Part shown: in pieces, positions 43,041 to 50,304 of the stretch
Layout of the letters: each line of letters opens with the position of its first letter
How positions within the stretch are numbered: position 1 is the first letter of the stretch
NCBI GenBank assembly: GCA_002154345.1
Contig: MUNB01000051.1
Coordinates: 1-50,304, forward strand
DNA from: Streptomyces griseus
Lineage (GTDB): Bacteria; Actinomycetota; Actinomycetes; Streptomycetales; Streptomycetaceae
Reading direction: 5' to 3'
Length of the DNA: 50,304 nt
Translations under genes and position numbers: made by a program
The notes under the pieces: model-generated
What the model was told of the DNA's origin: nothing
Seen by the model: only the letters and a program-made list of their open reading frames with translations
The model's database searches: none

Positions 43041-44162
43041 TCAGAGCAGGGGCAGGGTGACGAGACCGATGCCCACGCTGCCGAGGAGGCCCACGCCCAG
43101 GTAGAAGACGAAGACCTTCGCCTTGACGACGCTCTTGACGGCCACCATGGCCGGGATCGTCGTGATGGCGCCGCCGAGGAGGAAGGTGACACCCGCCGCC
43201 CCGACCATGCCCTGGTCCAGAAGGCCCTCGACGACCGGGATGGCACCGACGCCGTTGAGGTAGAGCGGGACGCTGATGAACCCGGCGACCAGGACGGAGA
43301 GGACGCCGTCCGTGCCGAGGATGCCCGAGACGACATCAGTGGGGACGTAGCGGACGATCAGGGCCTCGAGGACGATGGCCAGCAGCAGCCACTTGCCCAG
43401 GATCAGAGAGTCGCTGACGATCTCCTTCAGGATCTCGCCGGCGCGGAGGTTCTTGATGTCGCGCCGCACGAGTACGCGCCACGGGGTGCCGTCGTCCTCC
43501 GCGTCGTTCCGGGCTGCTGTGGAGCAGCCACCGGCCGCGGGCTCGATCTCCTGCGCGGCGCTTCCGCGGCCGCCCTCGGCCGCCCCACCGTCCGCGCCAC
43601 CAGCACCGACGGTCACGGGCTCGGGGACGGTCGCCTTCGCCGTCGAGCACGCGGTTTCGGGAACGGTCACCGTCTCCTGCGAACAGCTCTTCGCGGCCGT
43701 CTTCTCCTCGGTGGACTCGAGCAGCGGATCGGCGAACCGCCCACGCCGCTCGAGCGCCAGGACGATGAGCCCCGCGCCGAAGCTCAGTACCAGGGCACCG
43801 ATGAGGCGGGCGGTGGCGATGGGGATCCCGAGCTGGGCGGCGGAGAGCGCGTAGATCTCCGGGTCCATGGAGGGGGAGGCGATCCAGAACGACATGACCG
43901 CCGAGAGCGGAACGCCGGCCATCAGGAAGCGGCGGATCAGCGGGATCACGGTGAAGGAGCAGAAGGGACTGAACGCTCCGACGGCCGTGACGATGGCGAT
44001 GCCGAGGACGCCCCTGCGCCCGTGGGCGAAGCTGCGGCGCGCGACCACGTCGATCGACAGACGCTGTACGGCGATTCCCAGAACGATGGCGACCAGGAAC
44101 CACGGGAGATAGTGCAGCACCTCGAACAGGATGAACCGGCCAAGGGCCAGCAGTTCGTCCAC
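43041..44162 (-). CDS. arsP: ArsP/DUF318-family permease with Cys-containing central loop
   Basis: A 373-residue membrane protein with two bundles of helices separated by a ~90-residue soluble loop. The N-terminal half has the family motif FSPFCSFTVIPLIRRFLMAG. ArsP members export trivalent organoarsenicals such as methylarsenite, so this could export the arsenical product or its trivalent form. The loop carries scattered cysteines (KSCSQE, ETACST, GGCSTA), unusual for the family and possibly arsenic-binding. GTG at 44162 has AGAGAGG 7 bases upstream. An operator-like element lies 115 bases upstream. Confidence 0.82.
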   Translation of the reverse strand: MDELLALGRFILFEVLHYLPWFLVAIVLGIAVQRLSIDVVARRSFAHGRRGVLGIAIVTAVGAFSPFCSFTVIPLIRRFLMAGVPLSAVMSFWIASPSMDPEIYALSAAQLGIPIATARLIGALVLSFGAGLIVLALERRGRFADPLLESTEEKTAAKSCSQETVTVPETACSTAKATVPEPVTVGAGGADGGAAEGGRGSAAQEIEPAAGGCSTAARNDAEDDGTPWRVLVRRDIKNLRAGEILKEIVSDSLILGKWLLLAIVLEALIVRYVPTDVVSGILGTDGVLSVLVAGFISVPLYLNGVGAIPVVEGLLDQGMVGAAGVTFLLGGAITTIPAMVAVKSVVKAKVFVFYLGVGLLGSVGIGLVTLPLL

Positions 44163-44275
44163 AGGTGAACCTCTCTGAGACGGTGACACATGAGGGGAGC
44201 GGCGCCGTGAAGGTACGTACGAGGGACGTGCCGAGCCGCGTGGGGGAGGCTCGGTCGGCATCCCCTTTTATCGAA

Positions 44276-44296
44276 TATCGATGATAGACGATTAAA
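44276..44296. promoter_or_regulatory. Shared AT-rich operator-like element, copy 2
   Basis: Matches 26211-26231 at 18 of 21 bases. It stands upstream of the ArsP-like gene and is preceded by a related TATCGAATATCG, making a small tandem dyad typical of ArsR sites. Confidence 0.6.
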
Positions 44297-44528
44297 GAGA
44301 GCTCCGGCAATGGGGATCCCGTGTCCCTCGTTGCGCCGAAGGGGTGTCCTGCACTTTCGGCGGCGGCCGGCAGGGAGTGGGTATTGTTCCCAGGTCGAAC
44401 CGATGTAGACGCCTTTCATGTGGTCTCTGCGCAGTCCCGCACGTCAGCGGTTCCGGTTGTCGGCGGGCCTCCGTGGGCTCTTCGTGAGCTCCGTCTGCGC
44501 GGAGCGAGCCTTGCCGTCGCGGGTGGTC

Positions 44529-44546
44529 ATCGAATAACATCGATGG
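44529..44546. promoter_or_regulatory. Operator-like dyad upstream of arsR (44550)
   Basis: ATCGAATAACATCGATGG contains ATCGA direct and inverted half-sites and ends 3 bases before the arsR start codon, consistent with autoregulation. Confidence 0.55.
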
Positions 44547-44549
44547 ATC

Positions 44550-44879
44550 ATGAGCGGTACGATGAATGCCCAGCTGATCGACCGAACCACGGCCGAGTCC
44601 TACGCAACCTGGTTCAAGGCCCTCTCCGATCCCACCCGCGTGCAGATCCTCAATCTCCTCGCCCTGGCGACCGGGCCGATGAGCGTCGGAGAGATCGTGG
44701 ACCGGATGGGCGTCGGGCAGTCGACGGTGTCCCATCACCTGAAGCTGCTCGCCGACGTGCGGTTCGTCCTGCGCGAGCGCCAGGGGACCTCGATGCTCTA
44801 CTCCATCAACGTCGCCTGCGTGGCCTGTTTCCCCAGCGCCGCCGACGCAGTCATGGGCCGCCCCGCGGCCTCGGCGTGA
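44550..44879 (+). CDS. arsR: ArsR-family repressor with C-terminal CVAC motif
   Basis: A 109-residue repressor. The recognition helix is GVGQSTVSHHLKLL. The usual CVCD site is absent (MSVGEIVDRM instead); cysteines sit near the C-terminus in NVACVACFPSA, so the metal site is of a different type. ATG at 44550 or 44562. Its TGA overlaps an in-frame GTG of the next arsR, so the two may be cotranscribed. Confidence 0.85.
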   Translation: MSGTMNAQLIDRTTAESYATWFKALSDPTRVQILNLLALATGPMSVGEIVDRMGVGQSTVSHHLKLLADVRFVLRERQGTSMLYSINVACVACFPSAADAVMGRPAASA

Positions 44880-44896
44880 GGGCCGGCCCCTTGACC

Positions 44897-45286
44897 ATGT
44901 CGACCCCGCACATATCCGGTGCGACCGCCACTGCCTGCTGCCCGCCCATCGCGACCGCCGCGCTGTCCGAAGGGGACGCCGAGACCATGGCGGCGATGTT
45001 CAAGGCGCTGTCCGACCCCGTCCGGCTCCGCCTCCTGTCCAGAGTGGCGTCGCACCCCAACGGTGAGGCGTGTGTCTGCGACATAGCCGACGTGGGCGTC
45101 TCCCAGCCGACGGTCAGCCACCACCTGAAGAAGCTCCGGGAAGCGGGCCTGCTCACTTCGGAACGGCGCGGCACCTGGGTGTACTACCGCCCTGCGCCGG
45201 GCGTCCTGGCTGCGCTCGGCGAGTTTCTCGCCGACGCCGAGAAGGCCGGCAAGGAAGAGATCGCTCCGGCCGTCCAGGTCTCCTGA
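44897..45286 (+). CDS. arsR: ArsR-family repressor (CCPP and CVCD type)
   Basis: A 129-residue repressor with N-terminal ATACCPP and the canonical GEACVCDIADVGVSQPTV metal/DNA helix region. Very similar to the minus-strand arsR at 45501 (same LLTSERRGTWVYYR). Start uncertain: ATG at 44897, or GTG at 44876 in a GTGA overlap with the preceding arsR. It is convergent with the other copy, the likely outcome of duplication and inversion. Confidence 0.85.
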   Translation: MSTPHISGATATACCPPIATAALSEGDAETMAAMFKALSDPVRLRLLSRVASHPNGEACVCDIADVGVSQPTVSHHLKKLREAGLLTSERRGTWVYYRPAPGVLAALGEFLADAEKAGKEEIAPAVQVS

Positions 45287-45479
45287 CGTCCGGCGTCGCT
45301 GTCCTCGCGTCCGGGCGGCGGTGCCGTTCTGCCGCGGCGCGACTGTCTGTGAGCATCCGTACGCCTGCGCTTGGCCGCGGTAGTCGATGCGAGCCTTCCG
45401 GGCCCCTGACGTAACGCCCCGTCCCTGTGCGTCAGGGTGCGGGTTGAAGGTGTGGGCGAATTCTGAGGCTGGCGCGCTT

Positions 45480-45498
45480 GGCTCCGCGCTTCGGAGCC
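45480..45498 (-). terminator. Hairpin after the minus-strand arsR
   Basis: GGCTCCG and CGGAGCC arms with a 5-base loop lie 2 bases beyond the arsR stop. The 214-base gap to the convergent arsR otherwise shows nothing. Confidence 0.5.
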
Positions 45499-45500
45499 GC

Positions 45501-45863
45501 TCAGGCCGAGGCGGCCTTGGTGAGGAGGGCTCCCATGGCTGCGAGGACGGTGGGCTCGACGCGGTAGTACACCCAGGTGCCCCGCCGTTCCGAGGTGAGG
45601 AGCCCGGCTTCCTTCAGCTTCTTCAGGTGGTGGGAGACCGTGGGCTGGGAGACGCCGACATCGGAGATGTCGCAGACGCAGGCCTCGCCGCCTTCGTGCG
45701 AGGCGACGGAGGAGAAGAGCCGCAGCCGGACCGGGTCGCTCAGCGCCTTGAACATGACAGCGGTTCGCTCGGCCTCTTCGGCGGTCAGCGGCCGCTCATG
45801 CAGAGGCGGGCAGCAGGGCTCTATGTCGGGCTCCAGCACCGGCGGCATTTTCACGTTCGACAT
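45501..45863 (-). CDS. arsR: ArsR-family repressor (divergent from the flavoprotein gene)
   Basis: A 120-residue repressor with N-terminal CCPP pair (IEPCCPPLHERP) and GEACVCDISDVGVSQPTV, the standard trivalent-arsenic site. The ATG at 45863 is only 3 bases from the operator-like TCTATGTTGACATACGTCGAA (45867-45887), so the message may be leaderless or start at an internal Met. Because the same operator form occurs at the arsL-like and ligase-mtn promoters, this is the best candidate for their repressor. Confidence 0.85.
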   Translation of the reverse strand: MSNVKMPPVLEPDIEPCCPPLHERPLTAEEAERTAVMFKALSDPVRLRLFSSVASHEGGEACVCDISDVGVSQPTVSHHLKKLKEAGLLTSERRGTWVYYRVEPTVLAAMGALLTKAASA

Positions 45864-45866
45864 ATA

Positions 45867-45887
45867 TCTATGTTGACATACGTCGAA
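45867..45887. promoter_or_regulatory. ArsR operator-like site A
   Basis: TCTATGTTGACATACGTCGA plus A, flanked on its left by TTCGAC, gives an imperfect dyad with TTCGA/TCGAA ends (45856-45887). The sequence is 18 of 21 identical to 46067-46087 and shares the TTGACATAC core with the duplicated promoter blocks. Confidence 0.65.
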
Positions 45888-46066
45888 CCAGCAGTCCGAG
45901 GCTCCGCTGCGCCCTGAGTCGCACCCGGTTTCGTCCCAGCCGTACTGGCGTGTCCGGCGCGGGCTTCGGTCGGGGCTCTCGGGGCTGTGCCTCCCGGCGC
46001 CCGCCCGGTCCGGTTGGGTGGCCTTGCTCGGTCGGCGGGCACCCGAAGCGGTGGATTAGATGTATG

Positions 46067-46101
46067 TCTATGTTGACGCTTGTCGAATCAAGTGCCATGC
46101 T
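46067..46101 (+). promoter_or_regulatory. ArsR operator-like site B and promoter of the flavoprotein gene
   Basis: TCTATGTTGACGCTTGTCGA plus A (46067-46087) repeats site A exactly 200 bases away. Its TTGACG (46073-46078) can act as a -35 box with CATGCT (46096-46101) as a weak -10 at 17 bases. This drives the flavoprotein-arsI pair. Confidence 0.6.
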
Positions 46102-46146
46102 GAAAGCGCAAGAGATCGACGGATGTCGAATCAAAGGGGAAGAGTC

Positions 46147-47514
46147 GTGAACGTCACCGCCACCGACCAGCTGCCCGTCGTGGTCATCGGAGCCGGACCC
46201 GTCGGCCTGGCCGCTGCCGCGCACCTCGTCGACCGTGGGCTGGAAGCCTTGGTGCTCGAGGCCGGCGCCCAGGCGGGAGCGGCCGTTCGGGAGTGGTCCC
46301 ACGTGCGGCTCTTCTCCGCATGGGGCGAGGTCATCGACCCGGTCTCCGAGAAGCTCCTGGCCCCGGCCGGCTGGGTGAAGCCCGACGCGGACACCTACCC
46401 GACCGGCGGGGACTGGGCCGCCGCCTATCTCCAACCGCTCGCGGACGTCCTCGGCGACAGGGTCCGGCTCGACGCGCGGGTCACCGGCGTATCCCGCACG
46501 GGCCGCGACCGTGTGGTCGACGCCGACCGTGACAAGCAGCCCTTCACCGTGCACATCCAATACGGCGACGGCCGCGAAGAGCGCGTCCTCGCCCGGGCCG
46601 TGGTCGACGCCTCCGGTACGTGGTCCGCTCCGAGCCCGGCAGGCGGCGACGGACTCCCGGCCCTCGGTGAACGTGCAGCGGCGGAGCGGATCTCCTACCG
46701 GGTTCCCGACCTCAAGGACCCCGCTGTGCGCACCCGTTACGCGGGCAGGCGCACCGCCGTCATCGGGTCCGGAGCCTCGGCCTTCACGGCGCTCGCCTCG
46801 CTCGCCGACCTCGCGAAGTCCCGGGACGGCGCGGACACCCGTGCGACCTGGATCCTGCGGCGCAGTATCTCGGGCCGCACGTTCGGCGGAGGGAGCGCTG
46901 ACCAGCTCCCGGCCCGTGGCGCCCTCGGCCTCGCGGCCAAGGCCGCGGTCGACGAGGGGTACGCGGACGCTGTCACCGGCTTCCGCACGGACGCGATCGA
47001 GCGCGACGGCGAGCGCCTGGTTCTGGTCGCCGAGGACGGCCGTCGGCTCGACCCCGTGGACGAGGTCATCGTCCTGACAGGCTTCCGCCCCGACCTGACC
47101 TTCCTCGGCGAACTGCGTCTGGGACTCGACGAGCGGCTCCAGGCCCCCGTCGAGCTCGCCCCGCTCATCGACCCGAACCAGCACTCCTGCGGCACCGTCT
47201 ACCCGCACGGCGTGAAGGAGCTGGCCCACCCGGAGGAGGGCGTGCACCTGGTGGGGATGAAGTCCTACGGCCGCGCTCCGTCCTTCCTGGCGCTCACCGG
47301 CTACGAGCAGGTCCGCTCGGTCGTCGCTGCCATCGCCGGCGACCGCGAGTCCGCCGAGCGCGTCGAACTCGTACTCCCCGAGACGGGCGTCTGCGGCGGT
47401 GCCGGCCTCTTCGACCACCCCACCGACACCTCGACCGGCGGCGGTGGCTGCTGCGCGACCCCGGCGGCGCTCCAGATCGGCGTCGGGTCCCCGGCCGCCT
47501 CCGGCGGCTGCTGA
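46147..47514 (+). CDS. FAD/NAD(P)-dependent oxidoreductase with Cys-rich tail
   Basis: A 455-residue flavoprotein with FAD motif VVVIGAGPVGLAAAAHLV near the N-terminus and a second nucleotide motif AVIGSGASAFTALASL. The fold is of the thioredoxin-reductase/monooxygenase-like group common in actinobacterial ars loci. The tail has CGGAG, GGGGCCATP and a final SGGC, suggesting binding of trivalent arsenic. GTG at 46147 follows AAAGGGGAAGAG. It lies 46 bases before arsI and shares its operator-like promoter with the divergent arsR. Oxidation of an organoarsenical is possible but unproved. Confidence 0.75.
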   Translation: MNVTATDQLPVVVIGAGPVGLAAAAHLVDRGLEALVLEAGAQAGAAVREWSHVRLFSAWGEVIDPVSEKLLAPAGWVKPDADTYPTGGDWAAAYLQPLADVLGDRVRLDARVTGVSRTGRDRVVDADRDKQPFTVHIQYGDGREERVLARAVVDASGTWSAPSPAGGDGLPALGERAAAERISYRVPDLKDPAVRTRYAGRRTAVIGSGASAFTALASLADLAKSRDGADTRATWILRRSISGRTFGGGSADQLPARGALGLAAKAAVDEGYADAVTGFRTDAIERDGERLVLVAEDGRRLDPVDEVIVLTGFRPDLTFLGELRLGLDERLQAPVELAPLIDPNQHSCGTVYPHGVKELAHPEEGVHLVGMKSYGRAPSFLALTGYEQVRSVVAAIAGDRESAERVELVLPETGVCGGAGLFDHPTDTSTGGGGCCATPAALQIGVGSPAASGGC

Positions 47515-47560
47515 CCCTGCCCGTCCAACCCATCCCCCCACCCACAACTGGAGGATCACG

Positions 47561-48025
47561 ATGTCCCGCGTACAGCTCGCCCTGCGCGTTCCCGACCTGG
47601 CGGCATCCGTCGCCTTCTACTCGAAGCTCTTCGGTGCTGAACCGGCCAAGCTCCGTGAGGGCTACGCCAACTTCGCCATCGCGGAACCGCCGCTCAAGCT
47701 CGTCCTCATCGAAGGTGCAGAGAACGAGGACACCCGCCTGGACCACCTCGGCGTGGAAGTCGGCACCACCGAGGCGGTTCACGCGGCCACCGCCCGGCTG
47801 GACCAGGAGGGTCTGGCAACGACGGAGGAGAACGACACGACCTGTTGCTACGCCCTCCAGGACAAGGTGTGGGTCCACGGCCCCGGCCGCGAACCGTGGG
47901 AGGTGTACGTCGTCAAGGCCGACGCTGACACCCTGCCCAAGCAGCAGGGCAGCACCTGCTGCGCCCGCACCGCCACTACCGACAGCGATGCGAGGGAACC
48001 GGTCGCCGCCGGCGGATGCTGCTGA
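47561..48025 (+). CDS. arsI: ArsI/CadI family dioxygenase (C-As bond lyase-like)
   Basis: A 154-residue vicinal-oxygen-chelate protein. Candidate metal ligands His62 and Glu114 and the vicinal arsenic-binding pair Cys95-Cys96 (TTCCYALQDK) align with characterised ArsI. The first ligand position (residue 5) is Gln, not His, as in the mycobacterial CadI branch, so activity may differ. ArsI cleaves methyl groups from trivalent organoarsenicals. Further Cys pairs (STCC; final GGCC) are in the tail. ATG at 47561 has GGAGG 7 bases upstream. A terminator follows at 48055. Confidence 0.87.
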   Translation: MSRVQLALRVPDLAASVAFYSKLFGAEPAKLREGYANFAIAEPPLKLVLIEGAENEDTRLDHLGVEVGTTEAVHAATARLDQEGLATTEENDTTCCYALQDKVWVHGPGREPWEVYVVKADADTLPKQQGSTCCARTATTDSDAREPVAAGGCC

Positions 48026-48054
48026 TCTCTCAATGGCCGACCTTCATACCCGTC

Positions 48055-48089
48055 GGGCCGCGACCGGAGCAGGGGACCGGTCGCGGCCC
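48055..48089 (+). terminator. Terminator after arsI
   Basis: Perfect 13-base arms (GGGCCGCGACCGG and complement) with a 9-base loop lie 29 bases after the arsI stop. Confidence 0.75.
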
Positions 48090-48102
48090 TGCGCCGTCCA
48101 CC

Positions 48103-48741
48103 GGCGCCACGATGGCCGCGTTCTCACTCGCCCTGGTCGTCCACCAGCCCGCGTTCGCCGCACTCACCCGCTGGTGGGCCCCGGATCACGTCCGAGCCCT
48201 CACGATCGTCACCCTCGCCGGCGGCCTCGCCTCCACCGTCTTCGCCCCGCTCACCGCTGCGCTGGCCGACCACCTGTCGTGGCGCGAGACCTATCTCGTG
48301 CTGGCGGCGATCCTCGCCGCCGTCACGATCCCGGCCCACGCAATCGCCCTCACAGCTCCCCGTCGATACCGCCGAGAGCCGGAGCGCCGTAGCGCGAAGC
48401 CCTCATCGCACTCGGCGCCCTGACCACCGCGGCCCTCGCTGTCACCCCCGGCCCGTACAGCCTGGTGATCGCGGTGTCGATCGCGGCCGGCACGGGTCCG
48501 CGGCATCCTCACCCTCCTCCAGGCCGCCGCCATCACCGACCGCTGGGGCACACAGCACTACGGTCGGCTCTCCGCCCTCCTCAGCGCCCCCGCCATGACA
48601 GCCTCCGCTCTCGCGCCCTTCGCTGCAGCCACTCTCGCCTCAATTCTGGGCGGCTACCGGGAGTTGTGCGGAGTGCTTGCCGGCCTCGCGGCGGCGTCCG
48701 CGATCGTGGCCACGGCGACATCCGTACGAGGAAAGGAATGA
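48103..48741 (+). pseudogene. Remnant of an MFS transporter
   Basis: A degenerate C-terminal half of a major facilitator transporter. Recognisable pieces are VTLAGGLASTVFAPLTAALA (about 48207-48266), then after a frame change RGILTLLQAAAITDRWGTQH and a final ASILGGYRELCGVLAGLAAA, ending at the TGA 48739-48741. The N-terminal half is missing and at least one frameshift (around 48400-48510) breaks the rest. It marks decay at the right edge of the island. Confidence 0.75.
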
Positions 48742-48829
48742 TCCTGATCATCAAGGCCGACGATCTCGGCACAGTGTTGGTGACGTCCGTATGCACGGGC
48801 TTCCGCATGCCTGATGGGCCATCAGGCGA

Positions 48830-48855
48830 GTCAGCATTCGGTCAGCATGAGTCCC
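48830..48855. repeat. Right-border repeat R2'
   Basis: A 26-base segment starting GTCAGCATTCGGTCAGCATG, 23 of 26 identical to 22049-22074 in the same orientation. Confidence 0.5.
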
Positions 48856-48990
48856 CGCGCGATCCGGGGCGGTCGTCCCAACAGGCGCCGCTACTAAGGG
48901 ACACCCCAGACAGGAAGCTGTCCAGCGCGATCGGAGCGATTTTCCGCACAAACATCGTTCGGCGTGTCCCGGTGTACAGTCGGGACCGCC

Positions 48991-49018
48991 CTTGACCTGC
49001 ACAAAGCAGGCAGGGAGC
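48991..49018. repeat. Right-border repeat R1' in the panD leader
   Basis: CTTGACCTGC, ACAAA, GCAGGCAGGGAGC, close to 22018-22046 with one mismatch and one base less. It lies 20 bases upstream of the panD start, so an insertion here would keep panD intact. Confidence 0.55.
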
Positions 49019-49037
49019 CTAGCCCAGGAGTACCGCA

Positions 49038-49463
49038 GTGATGCGAACCATGTTCAAGTCCAAGATCCACCGGGCCACCGTCACCCAGGCCGACCTGCAC
49101 TATGTCGGTTCCGTGACGATCGACGCCGCCCTGATGGAGGCCGCCGACCTGCTGCCCGGCGAGTTGGTCCATATCGTTGACATCGACAACGGCGCCCGCT
49201 TGGAGACATACGTCATCGAGGGCGAGCGCGGCTCCGGTGTCATCGGGATCAACGGCGCGGCCGCACACCTCGTGCACCCCGGTGACCTGGTCATCCTGAT
49301 CAGCTACGCGCAGGTCGACGACGCCGAGGCCCGTGCACTCGTGCCGCGGGTCGTGCACGTGGACGCGGACAACCGGATCGTGGCACTCGGTGACGACGCC
49401 TCGGCGCCGGTTCCCGGGAGCCGTACGGAGCGGAGCCCGCAGGCCGTCGTCCCGGGCGGCTGA
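49038..49463 (+). CDS. panD: Aspartate 1-decarboxylase proenzyme (PanD)
   Basis: A 141-residue proenzyme with [20 protein letters not shown]; Gly24-Ser25 is the self-cleavage site that creates the pyruvoyl cofactor, at the same position as in E. coli when the GTG at 49038 is used as start (ATG at 49041 is possible). AGGAG lies 7 bases upstream. It makes beta-alanine for pantothenate and coenzyme A. It is a core gene just outside the arsenic island. Confidence 0.93.
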   Translation: MMRTMFKSKIHRATVTQADLHYVGSVTIDAALMEAADLLPGELVHIVDIDNGARLETYVIEGERGSGVIGINGAAAHLVHPGDLVILISYAQVDDAEARALVPRVVHVDADNRIVALGDDASAPVPGSRTERSPQAVVPGG

Positions 49464-49529
49464 GGCCGTCGTCCGCGCTTCCGTGACGAGCACGGTGGTG
49501 CGCGGTCCACGAACGAGAGGGCAGGGTCC

Positions 49530-49883
49530 ATGGCGGAGAACGCGGCAGTGGAGATCAGGGACGACCGGGAGCACGGCAACCTCGTGGCGTACGAGGACGG
49601 CACGTCGGCCGGGACCATCGCGTACTTCGTCATGGATCCGGCTCCCGGCGCGCTCGTGGCCGTGCACACCGTGGTCCGGCCCGAGCACGAGGGCAAGGGC
49701 ATCGCGGGTGCGCTCGTGAGGGAGTTCTACGCCATGGCCGCCCGCGAGGGCGTGCCCGTCGTGCCGCTGTGCCCGTACGCGGCGAAGTGGGCGCAGCGCC
49801 ACCCCGACGAGGCGCCCGCGGCGCCGGGCGAGCTGGTGCGGGAGGCGGAGCGGCAGCTCAGGCGCCATCCTGAGCTGTTCTGA
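49530..49883 (+). CDS. Small GNAT-family N-acetyltransferase
   Basis: A 117-residue single-domain protein (COG2388-like) with acetyl-CoA loop RPEHEGKGIAGALVREFY and CPYAAKWAQRHPD near the C-terminus, a typical feature of the small YjdJ-like acetyltransferases. It lies 66 bases after panD on the same strand. The substrate is unknown. Confidence 0.85.
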   Translation: MAENAAVEIRDDREHGNLVAYEDGTSAGTIAYFVMDPAPGALVAVHTVVRPEHEGKGIAGALVREFYAMAAREGVPVVPLCPYAAKWAQRHPDEAPAAPGELVREAERQLRRHPELF

Positions 49884-49910
49884 GCCCTCCGTCCGCATCG
49901 CACGCGCCCG

Positions 49911-50304
49911 TCAGGCGCTCAGCTCCGTGGCGGACCCGCTCCGGGGCGTGAGGTCCTGGCGGATGTACCACTCGGTGCCCAGCACCTCCCGCCGAACCGC
50001 CGGAGGCAGAGCGGCGATTCGGCCCGGTGCCGCCCCTCGTTCCACCTCGCTGCGGTGGGCGAGGATCGCGGCGAGCTTCTGCGGGAGCCAGGGGCCGACG
50101 TCGACCGTCGTGGTGATCCACGCGTCCTCCGAGCAGTACAGCGCGCCGGCCGGGGTGCCCGCCCGGGCCAGCCGTCCGCCCACCGGAACGGCCGCCGAGC
50201 GGGGGTGCGTGGCGAGGTAGAGGGCGCTCGGCTGCCAGGGATCACCGGCATGCGGACCGTACTGGGGAGCCCGGCGGCCCGGACCGCCGGCGCGGTGATC
50301 CGGT
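49911..50304 (-). CDS. PIG-L family deacetylase, C-terminal part
   Basis: A frame open from beyond the window edge to the stop at 49911. It contains the end of the zinc motif PDHRAG (of HPDHR), then LYLATHPRSA and LAAILAHRSEVERGAAPG, ending ATELSA, which is the C-terminal part of PIG-L/LmbE deacetylases such as those acting on N-acetylglucosaminyl substrates. The N-terminus lies outside the window, convergent with the GNAT gene. Confidence 0.8.
   Translation of the reverse strand, partial: PDHRAGGPGRRAPQYGPHAGDPWQPSALYLATHPRSAAVPVGGRLARAGTPAGALYCSEDAWITTTVDVGPWLPQKLAAILAHRSEVERGAAPGRIAALPPAVRREVLGTEWYIRQDLTPRSGSATELSA

Larger units (their letters stand above)
44163..44549. promoter_or_regulatory. 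Divergent control region between ArsP-like gene and arsR
   Basis: This 387-base gap has two AT-rich operator-like sites: 44276-44296 (TATCGATGAT plus AGACGATTAAA) for the minus-strand permease, and 44529-44546 (ATCGAATAACATCGATGG) just before the plus-strand arsR. The middle shows no gene I can support. Confidence 0.6.
48742..49037. other. Gap between the MFS remnant and panD, with island-end repeats
   Basis: No gene is supported. The region carries repeat R2' (48830-48855), R1' (48991-49018) and the panD ribosome-binding site AGGAG (49026-49030). Confidence 0.6.

Noticed and set aside
48016..48423. Intact small membrane protein
   Set aside because: Sequence matches the interior of MFS transporters, continues in another frame and lacks the N-terminal half, so treated as a pseudogene.

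Overview
The window is high-GC actinobacterial DNA and reads as Streptomyces: G/C-ending codons, many GTG starts, ATGA/GTGA stop-start overlaps, a Tat lipoprotein sugar-binding protein and several streptomycete families. No rRNA, tRNA or CRISPR array was recognised.

Region 1 (71-13828, all on the minus strand) is a carbohydrate/acid catabolic locus. A FadR-type GntR regulator precedes a sugar ABC importer (binding protein and two permeases) and a mannonate dehydratase (manD). A LacI-type repressor with a tandem palindromic operator follows, then an FAD oxidoreductase, a hydantoinase/oxoprolinase-like protein, an unknown protein, a GntP-like permease and a secreted beta-propeller protein.

Region 2 (14078-21971) holds an alpha/beta esterase, a coupled three-gene operon (DUF6338-like membrane protein, 48-residue acidic protein, 1188-residue TPR-CHAT protease-like protein), a Rieske oxygenase and a membrane protein of unknown role.

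Region 3 (about 22.0-48.7 kb) is an arsenic island, and is the part of greatest interest. It opens with a Pst phosphate uptake operon whose PstC and PstA permeases are fused. It then carries what looks like an arsinothricin-type organoarsenical antibiotic cluster. The first operon has a radical SAM enzyme resembling ArsL (C-terminal RCCVKC), a FemAB/GNAT-like protein, a CobW-type GTPase and the ArsM methyltransferase. The second has an ATP-grasp ligase followed by a complete methylthioadenosine (MTA) salvage set, mtnA-mtnB-mtnD-mtnC-mtnP. A duplicated promoter block of about 145 bp, with matching -35/-10 boxes and operator, stands before both operons, so they are probably one regulon. The logic is coherent: ArsL moves the aminocarboxypropyl group of SAM to As(III) and releases MTA, and the mtn genes recycle MTA to methionine. 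The ligase and the FemAB-like protein suggest that the amino-acid product is further conjugated, for example to a peptide.

Resistance and housekeeping for the island include arsN (acetyltransferase resembling those that inactivate arsinothricin/phosphinothricin), an ArsP-like permease, Acr3, arsO, arsC, an internally deleted arsT, a decayed second arsC, ArsI/CadI, a flavoprotein with a Cys-rich tail and six ArsR repressors. Related sequences near both ends (22018-22074 and 48830-49018), the second just upstream of panD, plus a degenerate MFS gene at the right edge, suggest the island was inserted in front of panD.

Region 4 (49038-50304) returns to core genes: panD, a small GNAT protein and the C-terminal part of a PIG-L deacetylase.
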